Assembly (NCBI GenBank): GCA_023417885.1
Contig: JAEZED010000060.1
Span: 1-26,597 of the forward strand
Direction of reading: 5' to 3'
Length of the DNA: 26,597 nucleotides
Origin: Planctomycetota bacterium
GTDB lineage: Bacteria; Planctomycetota; Phycisphaerae; Tepidisphaerales; Tepidisphaeraceae
Below are positions 20,734 to 26,597 of this stretch, piece by piece. Both the position numbers and the translations under genes were made by a program. Within the stretch, counting starts at the first letter, position 1, and every line of letters starts with the position of its first letter. The notes beneath the pieces were generated by a model. It did no database searches. It was not told the origin of the DNA and worked only from the letters and a program-made list of their open reading frames with translations.

Positions 20734-22628
20734 CCCTGACCGAGATGCCAGCGAAGCCAACGCCGAAAGCTCGCAAGCCCCGCACGCCGCCGAAGGGGCG
20801 GACGTCGATCGTCCGGGCAGCCGACGCCGGCGAGGACGACCCAACCGCCGTCACTCCGGAACCTGCTCCACAGCATCCCGCCGGCGAGCTGAAGCTGCTC
20901 AAGCCGGATCAGATCCAGGAGAGCACGACCAACCCGCGCAAGACGTTCTCCGGGGTAGAGGAACTCGCCGCCGACCTGAAAGTCCAGGGCGTCCTCCAGC
21001 CCCTGCTCGTGCGGCCAGGGCTGCGGCCCTGGAAGGGTGATGCGCCGGACTACGAGCTCGTTTGCGGCGCGCGGCGTTTGCGCGCTGCGAAGCTCGCCGG
21101 GCTGGCCACCGTCCCGTGCGTCGTGCGCCCGATGACGGACAAGGAGGCGCTGCTGGCCCAGGTGAAGGAAAACGACCAGCGCGAGGACGTGCCGCCGCTC
21201 GAGCAGGCCGAGGCGTACGAGCGGCTCGTCGAGGATCAGAAGCTGACCGCGGCGGACATCGCCGTCGAGACGGGCCGGCCGGTTTCCTACGTGCGCCAGC
21301 GCCTCGAGCTGCTCAAGCTCTCCAAGGACTGGCGGAAGGCGCTGGAGAGGGGTCGCGTGCCGCTGGCCGCGGCGTTGAAGGTCGCGCCGCTTGCCCCGGC
21401 AGATCAGAAGCTCGTCTTCGGGGGCCTGCTCTACGGGGGCGACCATGAAAAGCCCACGACGACTGGGGAGGTGGTGCGGTACATCCGCCGGCACATGACC
21501 CGGAATCTCTCCGGGGCCCCCTGGAAGAAGGACGACGCCGAACTCGTGCCCGCCGCGGGCGCGTGCAACGCCTGCGCCAAGCGCACGGGCGCCGACGCGG
21601 CGCTCTTCGACGGACTGGCCGAGGGACCGAAGGAGGATCTCTGCCTGGACGGGAAGTGCTTCGCCGCCAAACAGCAGGCGTTCGTCCAGGTGAAGGTCAA
21701 GTCGCTCGAGGAGGCCGGCGAAAGGACCGTGCTGATGTCGGACAACTGGGAGACCTACCGGAAGCCGGGGCACGTCTCCAAGTGGGATGTCATGGAGGTC
21801 TCGGCGAAGCGGATCAAGCAGCTCTCGGAGGCGGAGAAGAAGCGCCTGCGGACGGCCGTGGTGGTCGACGGCAACGACGCCGGCCGCACCGCCCACATCC
21901 TGCTGCCCAACCGTTCGGCCGGCGCGCGGGGCGGAGGGGGCGGCGTAGACGACCGATACCGCCGCGAGCAGAAGAAGCGCGAGGAGGCCGCGAAGCTGGC
22001 CACCCGCGTGAACGCGGCGATCCGGGATGACATGGCGGATCTGGTCGCCGACGTCCAGTTCCCCCTCGCAAAGGCGCTGCGGATCCTCGCGCTGGCCGCG
22101 TGGGACTACGCCGGCTCCGACGTGCGGCAGGCGGCACGCGACGCCCTGGGCCTGACGCCGCCCGACGGCAACAAGAAGAAGACGGGGGGCGGGTACGCCG
22201 ACTGGCTGAAGGAGGCCTTCGAGACGTACGTCCACGACACCGCTGCGGTGGAGGGCGAGGAAGCCCGGTTGTGGCGGGTTCTGCTGCTGCTGCACCTCCA
22301 GACGGTCGTGAAGGTCTCGCACTGGTCGACCGAGAAGCTCCCGAAGCGCCTCCGCGAGCTGGCGGAAATGGCCGGCGTCGACGTCGAGGAGATCCGCGAC
22401 CGGATCACGGCCGAGGAGCGGGAGAGCCGGAAGGCAGCCCAGAAGGGTGCCCGGAAGAAGACGGTGAAGAAGGCGGCGAAGAAGACCGCGCCGAAGAAGA
22501 CCGCGCCGAAGAAGCAGGCACCGGCGGCTGAGCCGGATCCCGCCCAGATCGTCAAGAAGATCGACGCGGGCCTGGCGAAGAAGGCGCGCAAGCGCTCGAG
22601 CCGCGCGAAGGGAGGCGCTTCGGCGTGA
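20730..22628 (+). CDS. ParB-like DNA-binding protein with basic C-terminal tail
   Basis: A 632-residue ParB/RepB/Spo0J-family protein. The N-terminal nuclease-fold/CTP-binding domain spans about 54-150, with GARRLRAAKLAG (113-124, the GxRR box) and ENDQREDVPPLEQAEAY (147-163). An HTH follows, LTAADIAVETGRPVSYVRQRLELLKL (172-197). A putative metal site has Cys279-x2-Cys282 and Cys305-x4-Cys310, as in some plasmid/phage ParB proteins. A long C-terminal region of unknown fold ends in a histone-H1-like tail of about 30 residues rich in KKAAKKTAPKK. No parA partner is present and I see no canonical parS, so a role in replication or transcription control is as likely as partition. The start ATG at 20730 overlaps the sigma stop, implying translational coupling. 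Confidence 0.9.
   Translation: MTLTEMPAKPTPKARKPRTPPKGRTSIVRAADAGEDDPTAVTPEPAPQHPAGELKLLKPDQIQESTTNPRKTFSGVEELAADLKVQGVLQPLLVRPGLRPWKGDAPDYELVCGARRLRAAKLAGLATVPCVVRPMTDKEALLAQVKENDQREDVPPLEQAEAYERLVEDQKLTAADIAVETGRPVSYVRQRLELLKLSKDWRKALERGRVPLAAALKVAPLAPADQKLVFGGLLYGGDHEKPTTTGEVVRYIRRHMTRNLSGAPWKKDDAELVPAAGACNACAKRTGADAALFDGLAEGPKEDLCLDGKCFAAKQQAFVQVKVKSLEEAGERTVLMSDNWETYRKPGHVSKWDVMEVSAKRIKQLSEAEKKRLRTAVVVDGNDAGRTAHILLPNRSAGARGGGGGVDDRYRREQKKREEAAKLATRVNAAIRDDMADLVADVQFPLAKALRILALAAWDYAGSDVRQAARDALGLTPPDGNKKKTGGGYADWLKEAFETYVHDTAAVEGEEARLWRVLLLLHLQTVVKVSHWSTEKLPKRLRELAEMAGVDVEEIRDRITAEERESRKAAQKGARKKTVKKAAKKTAPKKTAPKKQAPAAEPDPAQIVKKIDAGLAKKARKRSSRAKGGASA
22478..22514 (+). repeat. 15-bp tandem repeat encoding the basic tail
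   Basis: Two copies of GAAGAAGACCGCGCC plus GAAGAAG. In frame, it encodes repeats of K-K-T-A-P in the ParB-like protein's tail. The unit is a multiple of three, so slippage would lengthen or shorten the tail without breaking the frame. Confidence 0.85.
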
Positions 22629-22912
22629 GCCCGTCCTGCGCTCCAACCCGCCCCCGGTACCGGCGCCAGCTCGAGCCGCGCGAGCGCATCCAGCGTGCGT
22701 GCGCGCAGATCGCACAGCGGCACATCGAGACCGAGCGCGAGCTGGATCAGGCGCTGCGGGTGGCCGAGGAGCTCCAGGGGGACAAGGCCCTGCTGATGAC
22801 CCTCCTCCGGCAGGAGATCGCCCGGAACAACATGCTCGTGCACGCCGTCGAGTTCTACGCCGAGGAGCTCAGGCTGACGAAGGCAGCGGCCCGGCCGGGG
22901 AGGGTCGCATGA
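22625..22912 (+). CDS. small helical protein, unknown function
   Basis: A 95-residue protein not recognised. After a basic start (PRYRRQLEPRERIQ), residues 22-85 are almost entirely helical and heptad-like (ETERELDQALRVAEELQGDKALLMTLL), so a short coiled coil and oligomerisation are likely. No Cys clusters, signal peptide or membrane segment. It begins at a GTG overlapping the parB-like stop (GTGA), and its own stop overlaps the next ATG (ATGA). The tight coupling on both sides argues that it is real and made together with both neighbours. It may be a partner of one of them. Confidence 0.75.
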   Translation: MSPSCAPTRPRYRRQLEPRERIQRACAQIAQRHIETERELDQALRVAEELQGDKALLMTLLRQEIARNNMLVHAVEFYAEELRLTKAAARPGRVA

Positions 22913-23922
22913 GCCAGCGCAATCCCTGGACGCCGGAGCAGGAGCAGCGCCTCCGGGAGGCGTGGCCCGACTACCGGCCCCTCGCGGCCGAGTTCGGCCG
23001 GACGCTCATCGCCGTCCGCGCCCGCGCCCGCCAGCTCAAGCTCCCCCCGATGATCGTCCAGCGGGCCTACACGCCGGAAGAGCTCGAGGCCATCCGCCAG
23101 CGGTACCCGAACGAGGGCGCCGTGGAGCTGGCGCGCGAGCAGGGCCGGAAGGCTGCCTACGTCGTCGCCGTCGCCCTGCGGCTGGGTCTCACCTACCGGC
23201 GCCGCTGGACGCCGGAGGAGGATCGGGAGCTGCTGCGTCTCCACCGGGAGCGCACCCCGTACGCCCAGATCGGCAAGGCGCTCGACCGTTCGATCTGTGC
23301 CGTCGCCAAGCGGATCGCCGACCACGGCCTGGCGACGCCGCAGAGGAGCGACCGCGACAAGCGCCGCCGAAAGCTGCGGGCGCTGCACGAGCCGAGCAAC
23401 TCCGGGTGCGAGCAGCGATGGGCCCGCGAGCGCCTGGCCCTGGGTGAGCATGGCTGGCCGCCGGACCTCAACCCGAAGGAAGTGAAGATCCTGAACCTCA
23501 TCGCCGAGCGCGGCCCGATGACGCGGCGGAAGCTCTCGGAAGCAGTCGGCGAGCCACGCAGCGACAACGTCCGGTACCAGCTCCGCACCCACGGCGGCCG
23601 CAGCGCTGTCGCACGGCTCCTGGCGAGGCGGCTGCTGGTGCGCGTCATGGTGCAGGGAGAGGGCCGCCGGCGGGCGAGCGTCTACGCGATCCCCCTCGAC
23701 GCGCAGCAGCAGCGAGGCACCTGGCAGTCCGTCGCCGACTTCAACACGCCGATCGCCAGCCGCGGCCGGCGTCGCCGCCGGGCCGCCACACCCATCGACA
23801 CGACTCTACCGCGTGCCGCCTCGTCGCTGCATGAGCTGATGGAGCTCCGCCGGCGCATGCAGGCGCGCCTCGACCAGATCAACCGCGAACTCGCCCTCAT
23901 CGAGGGCCGGAGACACCCATGA
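22909..23922 (+). CDS. multi-Myb-like and winged-helix DNA-binding protein
   Basis: A 337-residue putative DNA-binding protein. It carries three consecutive Myb/SANT-like helical units: NPWTPEQEQRLREAWPDY...RTLIAVRARARQL (5-44), AYTPEELEAIRQRYPNEG (53-95), and the clearest, RRWTPEEDRELLRLH...DRSICAVAKRIADHGL (98-141). A basic linker follows, then a winged-helix-like region (186-262) starting DLNPKEVKILNLIAERGPMTRRKLSEAV. A short coiled coil ends the protein (SLHELMELRRRMQARLDQINRELALIEG). Units of this kind occur in GcrA-like and phage regulators. The order suggests a multi-site DNA binder that dimerises through its C-terminus. Its stop overlaps the next start (ATGA). Family membership is judged from helix patterns only. 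Confidence 0.8.
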   Translation: MSQRNPWTPEQEQRLREAWPDYRPLAAEFGRTLIAVRARARQLKLPPMIVQRAYTPEELEAIRQRYPNEGAVELAREQGRKAAYVVAVALRLGLTYRRRWTPEEDRELLRLHRERTPYAQIGKALDRSICAVAKRIADHGLATPQRSDRDKRRRKLRALHEPSNSGCEQRWARERLALGEHGWPPDLNPKEVKILNLIAERGPMTRRKLSEAVGEPRSDNVRYQLRTHGGRSAVARLLARRLLVRVMVQGEGRRRASVYAIPLDAQQQRGTWQSVADFNTPIASRGRRRRRAATPIDTTLPRAASSLHELMELRRRMQARLDQINRELALIEGRRHP

Positions 23923-24650
23923 GCACCACCCGCACCACCCCCAACTCCTCCATCCAGCGCGTCCAGGCGACGCCAACCCTTCCCGCGAATCTGCCTGCCG
24001 GCGCCCGGGCATTTCAGGAGGCGGTGGACGGCAAGCTCACGCCGGCGATCTGGGGGAAGATCCTCGAGGCCCAGATCAAGAAGGCCGAGAACGGCGACCG
24101 GGGCGCCGCCCAGTTCCTGATCGAATACGCCGGCGGGGTGCAGAGCTTCCGTGGCGCGACCTTCGTCAACGAGGTGCACCACCACCACTACCAGGCGGAG
24201 CTGTCGGAGGACGAGGCAGCGCCCGCGCCGAAGCCGCGCGGCCGCGGCGGTGACCGTCGCAGCACTGGGTCTCGCCATCCGGGCGGCGATGAACTCGGCG
24301 CGCTTCCCCTGGCCGAGCGGAAGGAGCGGGCGCGGCCGCTGGCGCTTCGGCTCATCCAGGAGCTCTCACCGGCGGTGGCGAACAGCGAGACGGATCTGAC
24401 GAGCGATCTCGCCGCCACCCCCGAGGACCTGGCTGACGCGATCGACTGGCTGCGCGACCAGGGCGTCGTGATCCTGGACAAGCGCGTGGAGTACGAGGGC
24501 CTGAAGGAGCCGGGCTGGCAGCTCGGGCCCGGCCAGAGCCCGCGGATCAAGAAGCTGCTCGCGGCCCCCACCCCCACCCCGACCGCCACCACCACCACCG
24601 CGCCCGCGCCGGAAGCCGACGCGGCGAACGTCGCCGACGTCGCGGCGTGA
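23919..24650 (+). CDS. unknown element protein with basic and low-complexity linkers
   Basis: A 243-residue protein not recognised. Residues 20-85 are helical (LTPAIWGKILEAQIKKAENGDRGAAQFLIEYAGG), a pattern seen in small proteins near phage terminase or regulatory genes. A His run (HHHH) and a basic linker (PKPRGRGGDRRS) follow. A second helical domain (130-190, LALRLIQELSPAVA...TPEDLADAIDWLRDQGVVILDK) looks like a winged-helix, matching the usual 'add a helix, then V-V-I-L-D strand' of wHTH domains. The C-terminus is a P/T/A low-complexity tail encoded by CCACC-type repeats (around 24567-24602). The start overlaps the previous stop (ATGA). DNA binding is a reasonable guess only. Confidence 0.72.
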   Translation: MSTTRTTPNSSIQRVQATPTLPANLPAGARAFQEAVDGKLTPAIWGKILEAQIKKAENGDRGAAQFLIEYAGGVQSFRGATFVNEVHHHHYQAELSEDEAAPAPKPRGRGGDRRSTGSRHPGGDELGALPLAERKERARPLALRLIQELSPAVANSETDLTSDLAATPEDLADAIDWLRDQGVVILDKRVEYEGLKEPGWQLGPGQSPRIKKLLAAPTPTPTATTTTAPAPEADAANVADVAA

Positions 24651-24673
24651 GCGTTGCGCTCTGGGTGGAAGTG

Positions 24674-24689
24674 GTGAGGTCACTCTCAC
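24674..24689. promoter_or_regulatory. inverted repeat before the ACP-like gene
   Basis: GTGAG-GTCACT-CTCAC lies in the only sizeable gap of the operon (57 bp), just upstream of the AAAGGAA ribosome-binding site of the ACP-like gene. It could be an operator or an RNA hairpin giving this gene separate control. Short, so uncertain. Confidence 0.35.
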
Positions 24690-24707
24690 GGAAAGGAACC
24701 GATCGCT

Positions 24708-24965
24708 ATGCCGATCATCGACCGGGACATCATCGAGGCGACGGTCTTCACGGTCGTGGCCGACCAGTGGGGCGTGTCGAAGAACCAACTAACGCGGCAG
24801 ACGCACTTCATCAACGACCTCAACGCCGACGAGCTCGACGGCGTCGAGCTGGTGATGGAGCTGGAGGAGCAGTTCGACATTCGGATCCCCGACGAGGACT
24901 CCGAGAAGCTCCTGACCGTCGGCGAGGTCATCGACTACGTCGCCAAAGCGAAGGGGGTGGCGTAG
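24708..24965 (+). CDS. acyl-carrier-protein homologue lacking the carrier serine
   Basis: An 85-residue protein matching acyl carrier protein (AcpP) over its whole length: helix I DIIEATVFTVVADQWGV, loop THFINDLNADELDG, helix II ELVMELEEQFDIRIPDED, helix III SEKLLTVGEVIDYVAKAKG. In AcpP the loop reads D-S-L and the Ser carries 4'-phosphopantetheine. Here it reads Asp41-Glu42-Leu43 (GAC GAG CTC at 24828-24836), so the attachment residue is replaced by Glu while the partner-binding acidic helix II is kept. It should fold and bind ACP partners but cannot be loaded by AcpS. It has its own AAAGGAA site and a 57-bp leader, unlike its neighbours, which suggests strong or separate expression. The stop directly abuts the next ATG. 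No fatty-acid gene is nearby. Possible roles: decoy for host ACP-binding enzymes, or a structural partner. Confidence 0.9.
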   Translation: MPIIDRDIIEATVFTVVADQWGVSKNQLTRQTHFINDLNADELDGVELVMELEEQFDIRIPDEDSEKLLTVGEVIDYVAKAKGVA

Positions 24966-25661
24966 ATGTCATCCAACGTCGAGGCCTTTCCCCTCCAGTG
25001 GCCGGCGCATTGGGCGCGCACGCCGGCGTCCCGGCGCAGCCGCGCCAACTTCGGGCGGATCAGGACGTCACAAAGTCCGAGTGGCGAGCCGTACGCCTGG
25101 AAGACCCGCGACCAGCTCACGGTCGCCCAGGCCCGTGAGCGCCTCGAGGCCGAGCTCACCCGGCTCGGCGCGCGCGGGATCGTGATCAGCAGCAACGTCC
25201 CGCTCCGGCGTGACGGGCTGCCGATGAGCGGCCGCGCCGAGCCCGCCGATCCGGGCGTGGCCGTCTACTTCACGCTCAAGGGCCAGCAGCGCTGCCTGCC
25301 CTGCGACCGCTGGGATCGTGCCGCGGACAACATCGCGGCGATCGCCAAGCACGTCGAGGCGATCCGCGGCATGGATCGCTGGGGCGTCGGCAACGTCGAG
25401 GCTATGTTCCAGGGCTTCAAGGCCCTGCCCGGCGGAGACGGCGGCGCAGAAGGGGGCGCCACCATCCGCCAGGCAATGACACACGACGAGGCGGCGGAGT
25501 TTCTGGCCCGCGTGTCGGGCCGGCAGATCACGCTCACAAGCCTCGTCGAGGCCGTGCGCGCCGCCAAGCTCAGAACCCACCCCGACAGGGGAGGCAACGC
25601 CGACGACTTCGCTCGCGTGATCGAGGCGGAGCGGGTTCTTACGGAAGGAGGCGCGGCGTGA
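24966..25661 (+). CDS. phage-type J-domain protein
   Basis: A 231-residue protein of a family common in phages and mobile elements. The first 165 residues form a conserved domain of unknown role: FPLQWPAHWARTP, then RLEAELTRLGARGIVISSNVPLR, then DPGVAVYFTLKGQQRCLPCDRWD and NIAAIAKHVEAIRGMDRWG. The C-terminal 55 residues hold a compact J-domain with the HPD tripeptide at 205-207 (LRTHPDRGGNADDFARVIEAERVL), which stimulates DnaK-type chaperones. It may recruit host DnaK to an element replication or DNA-processing complex, as DnaJ does for lambda P, but this is inference. The ATG follows the ACP-like stop with no gap, so translation is probably coupled to that gene. The stop overlaps the HNH start (GTGA). 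Confidence 0.87.
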   Translation: MSSNVEAFPLQWPAHWARTPASRRSRANFGRIRTSQSPSGEPYAWKTRDQLTVAQARERLEAELTRLGARGIVISSNVPLRRDGLPMSGRAEPADPGVAVYFTLKGQQRCLPCDRWDRAADNIAAIAKHVEAIRGMDRWGVGNVEAMFQGFKALPGGDGGAEGGATIRQAMTHDEAAEFLARVSGRQITLTSLVEAVRAAKLRTHPDRGGNADDFARVIEAERVLTEGGAA

Positions 25662-26077
25662 CGCTCCACACCCGAGGAACCTATCCCGCCGACTGGAAGG
25701 CGATCGCCAAGCTCGTGAAGGACGAGGCGGGCTGGCGCTGCGTGCGCTGCAATCATCCGCACGACATCCCGGCTGGGCGGATGCTCACCGTGCACCACTT
25801 CGACGGCGACAAGGTCAACTGCGATCGCTGGAACCTCATGGCGCTCTGCCAGGCGTGCCACCTCTCCGTGCAGGCGCGCGTGGATCCGGAGGTCGGGCTG
25901 CTGACGAAGCCGAGCTCCTGGGCCATGCCGTACATCGCCGGCTTCTACGAGGCGGGCCGCGGCGTGCCCGGCCCGACCTATGACCTCGCCAGCTGGATCG
26001 CCGAGCACGAGGCCTCCGGCCTCGCGTGGCCATCATGGGCGCCGCGGCCGATGCAAAGCGTATCGCGGAGGCGGTGA
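25658..26077 (+). CDS. HNH endonuclease-like protein
   Basis: A 139-residue HNH-family protein with a structural zinc site. Visible residues: Cys28-x2-Cys31 (CVRCNHPH), the catalytic His pair 46-47 (MLTVHHFDGDKVN), Asn59 (DRWNLMALC), and Cys64-x2-Cys67-His68 (CQACHLSVQ). The order CxxC...HH...N...CxxCH is that of small phage HNH nucleases, which nick or cut DNA during packaging, replication or homing. A C-terminal stretch (SSWAMPYIAGFYEAGRGVP) follows the core. It starts at GTG with AAGGAGG upstream, overlapping the J-domain stop. It is not next to a terminase gene here, so packaging is not implied. Confidence 0.88.
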   Translation: MTLHTRGTYPADWKAIAKLVKDEAGWRCVRCNHPHDIPAGRMLTVHHFDGDKVNCDRWNLMALCQACHLSVQARVDPEVGLLTKPSSWAMPYIAGFYEAGRGVPGPTYDLASWIAEHEASGLAWPSWAPRPMQSVSRRR

Positions 26078-26097
26078 ACACGAGGAGTCAACGAGGC

Positions 26098-26597
26098 ATG
26101 AAGCCTGGCGTAACCGATCACCCGAAGTTTCACGAGCTCAAGCAGCTGCTGGACCTGACGACGTTCCAGGCGGCCGGCGTGCTCGAGGTTCTCTGGTACC
26201 TGACCGCCAAGTGGCAGGAGGACGGAGGAATCGGCCGCTGGACCGACTCCCGCATCGCGGCGGCGATGGAGTGGCGCGGCGATGCCAGCGCGCTCATCGA
26301 GGCCCTCGTCACCGCTGGCTGGCTCGACCGCACCGACGACGATCGGCGGCTCGTGGTCCACGACTGGGAGGACCACCGGCCGAACTACGTCGACGACAAG
26401 ATCCGCAAGCGCGAGGAGCGCGAGCGACGCAAGCGGGAGACACGCTCCGGCGCGTCCGAACCCGCGCCCGAGAAACCCGCCGATTCGCCGGCAGCGACCA
26501 AGGAACGTCGTCGGACTGTCCGGGGACGTTCCAAGGGACCGTCCGCAGGACGGTCCTCGGACAGTCCTGTGACCGGCGTACCCAACCCATCCCATCC
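26098..26597 (+). CDS. replication-initiator-like protein, partial
   Basis: Start of a gene that runs off the window; at least 166 codons. Residues 1-100 (MKPGVTDHPKFHELKQLLDL, then AAGVLEVLWYLTAKWQEDGGIG, then LVTAGWLDRTDDDRRLVVHDWEDH) form a winged-helix-like domain of the type found at the N-terminus of phage replisome-organiser proteins. A charged helix (DDKIRKREERERRKRET) and a low-complexity linker follow; DNA encoding that linker contains the GGACNNTCC array. Preceded by GAGGAG and GAGGC; 20 bp after the HNH stop. No longer frame is closed within the window. Assignment as an initiator rests on the domain pattern, the gene order and the array. Confidence 0.68.
   Translation, partial: MKPGVTDHPKFHELKQLLDLTTFQAAGVLEVLWYLTAKWQEDGGIGRWTDSRIAAAMEWRGDASALIEALVTAGWLDRTDDDRRLVVHDWEDHRPNYVDDKIRKREERERRKRETRSGASEPAPEKPADSPAATKERRRTVRGRSKGPSAGRSSDSPVTGVPNPSH
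26502..26567. repeat. phased GGACNNTCC iteron-like array
   Basis: Five exact GGACNNTCC units begin at 26513 (TG), 26524 (GT), 26536 (CG), 26548 (GG) and 26559 (AG), preceded by a degenerate copy GGAACGTCG at 26502. Start-to-start spacing is 11, 11, 12, 12 and 11 bp, about one helical turn, so all units face the same side of the DNA. Outer and inner pairs are also inverted repeats of each other (GGACTGTCC with GGACAGTCC, GGACCGTCC with GGACGGTCC). It lies within the coding sequence of the replication-initiator-like gene. Likely a multi-site protein-binding region; a candidate origin. Confidence 0.7.

Larger units (their letters stand above)
19736..26597 (+). mobile_element. left part of an integrated phage-like element
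   Basis: From the tRNA fragment rightward all genes point right, most overlap by 4 bp, and their types are those of mobile genomes: a sigma factor, ParB, DNA-binding proteins, a J-domain protein, an HNH nuclease and a replication-type protein with an iteron-like array. No chromosomal housekeeping gene interrupts the run. The integrase, repressor and structural genes are not in the window, so prophage, phage-plasmid or integrative element cannot be told apart. GC content is similar to the chromosome. The right end is beyond base 26597. Confidence 0.7.

Noticed and set aside
20730..22628. Conventional ParAB-parS partition locus
   Set aside because: No parA gene and no recognisable parS were found in the window, so only the ParB-like protein is claimed.
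24567..24602. CCACC-type repeat as a regulatory element
   Set aside because: It is in frame and encodes a P/T low-complexity tail of the unknown protein; ordinary coding microsatellite.

Overview
The window is GC-rich, gene-dense bacterial DNA. It is most likely from a member of the Planctomycetota, perhaps near the Phycisphaerae. That placement is inferred from two membrane proteins with an N-terminal CxxCxYDLRxQP...CPEC zinc ribbon, from a leucyl-tRNA synthetase with a long insertion and a degenerate zinc knuckle, from a Tat-exported GH116-type glycosidase, and from the many weak ribosome-binding sites. A protein search would be needed to confirm it.

Positions 1-19.7 kb are chromosomal housekeeping and adaptive genes. 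A leftward cluster runs from a small exported cupredoxin through a zinc-ribbon membrane protein to uppS (undecaprenyl diphosphate synthesis). A rightward HD-domain phosphohydrolase converges on a leftward pair made of a second zinc-ribbon membrane protein and a CYTH protein. leuS follows on the minus strand. Facing right are a PilZ c-di-GMP receptor and a membrane-anchored SpoIIE-type phosphatase, then tRNA-Ala(GGC) with its own promoter and terminator. Next comes a leftward arsenic unit, arsR then arsM, with the same ArsR operator in front of each gene. It is followed by a zinc-ribbon methyltransferase divergent from a Wzx-like flippase, then scpB, then the large GH116-type gene.

At about 19.74 kb the chromosome appears to stop. 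The 3' part of a tRNA gene (T-arm, acceptor 3' strand and a probable variable arm) lies on the minus strand without its 5' half. To its right is a tightly packed rightward operon of accessory genes: a FliA-like sigma factor, a ParB-like protein with a histone-H1-like tail, a small helical protein, a Myb-like/winged-helix DNA-binding protein, an unknown protein, an acyl-carrier-protein homologue, a J-domain protein, an HNH endonuclease, and the start of a replication-type protein. Most of these genes overlap by 4 bp (ATGA or GTGA). This looks like the early or replication region of a prophage or related integrated element that used the tRNA gene as its attachment site. No integrase or structural gene is in view, so the element must continue past the right edge.

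Two features of the element stand out. The acyl-carrier-protein homologue keeps the family sequence around helix II but has Glu42 where the phosphopantetheine-bearing Ser should be, so it should not be able to carry an acyl chain. The replication-type gene carries, within its coding sequence, a phased array of GGACNNTCC units every 11-12 bp, which resembles an iteron origin placed inside an initiator gene as in phage lambda O.
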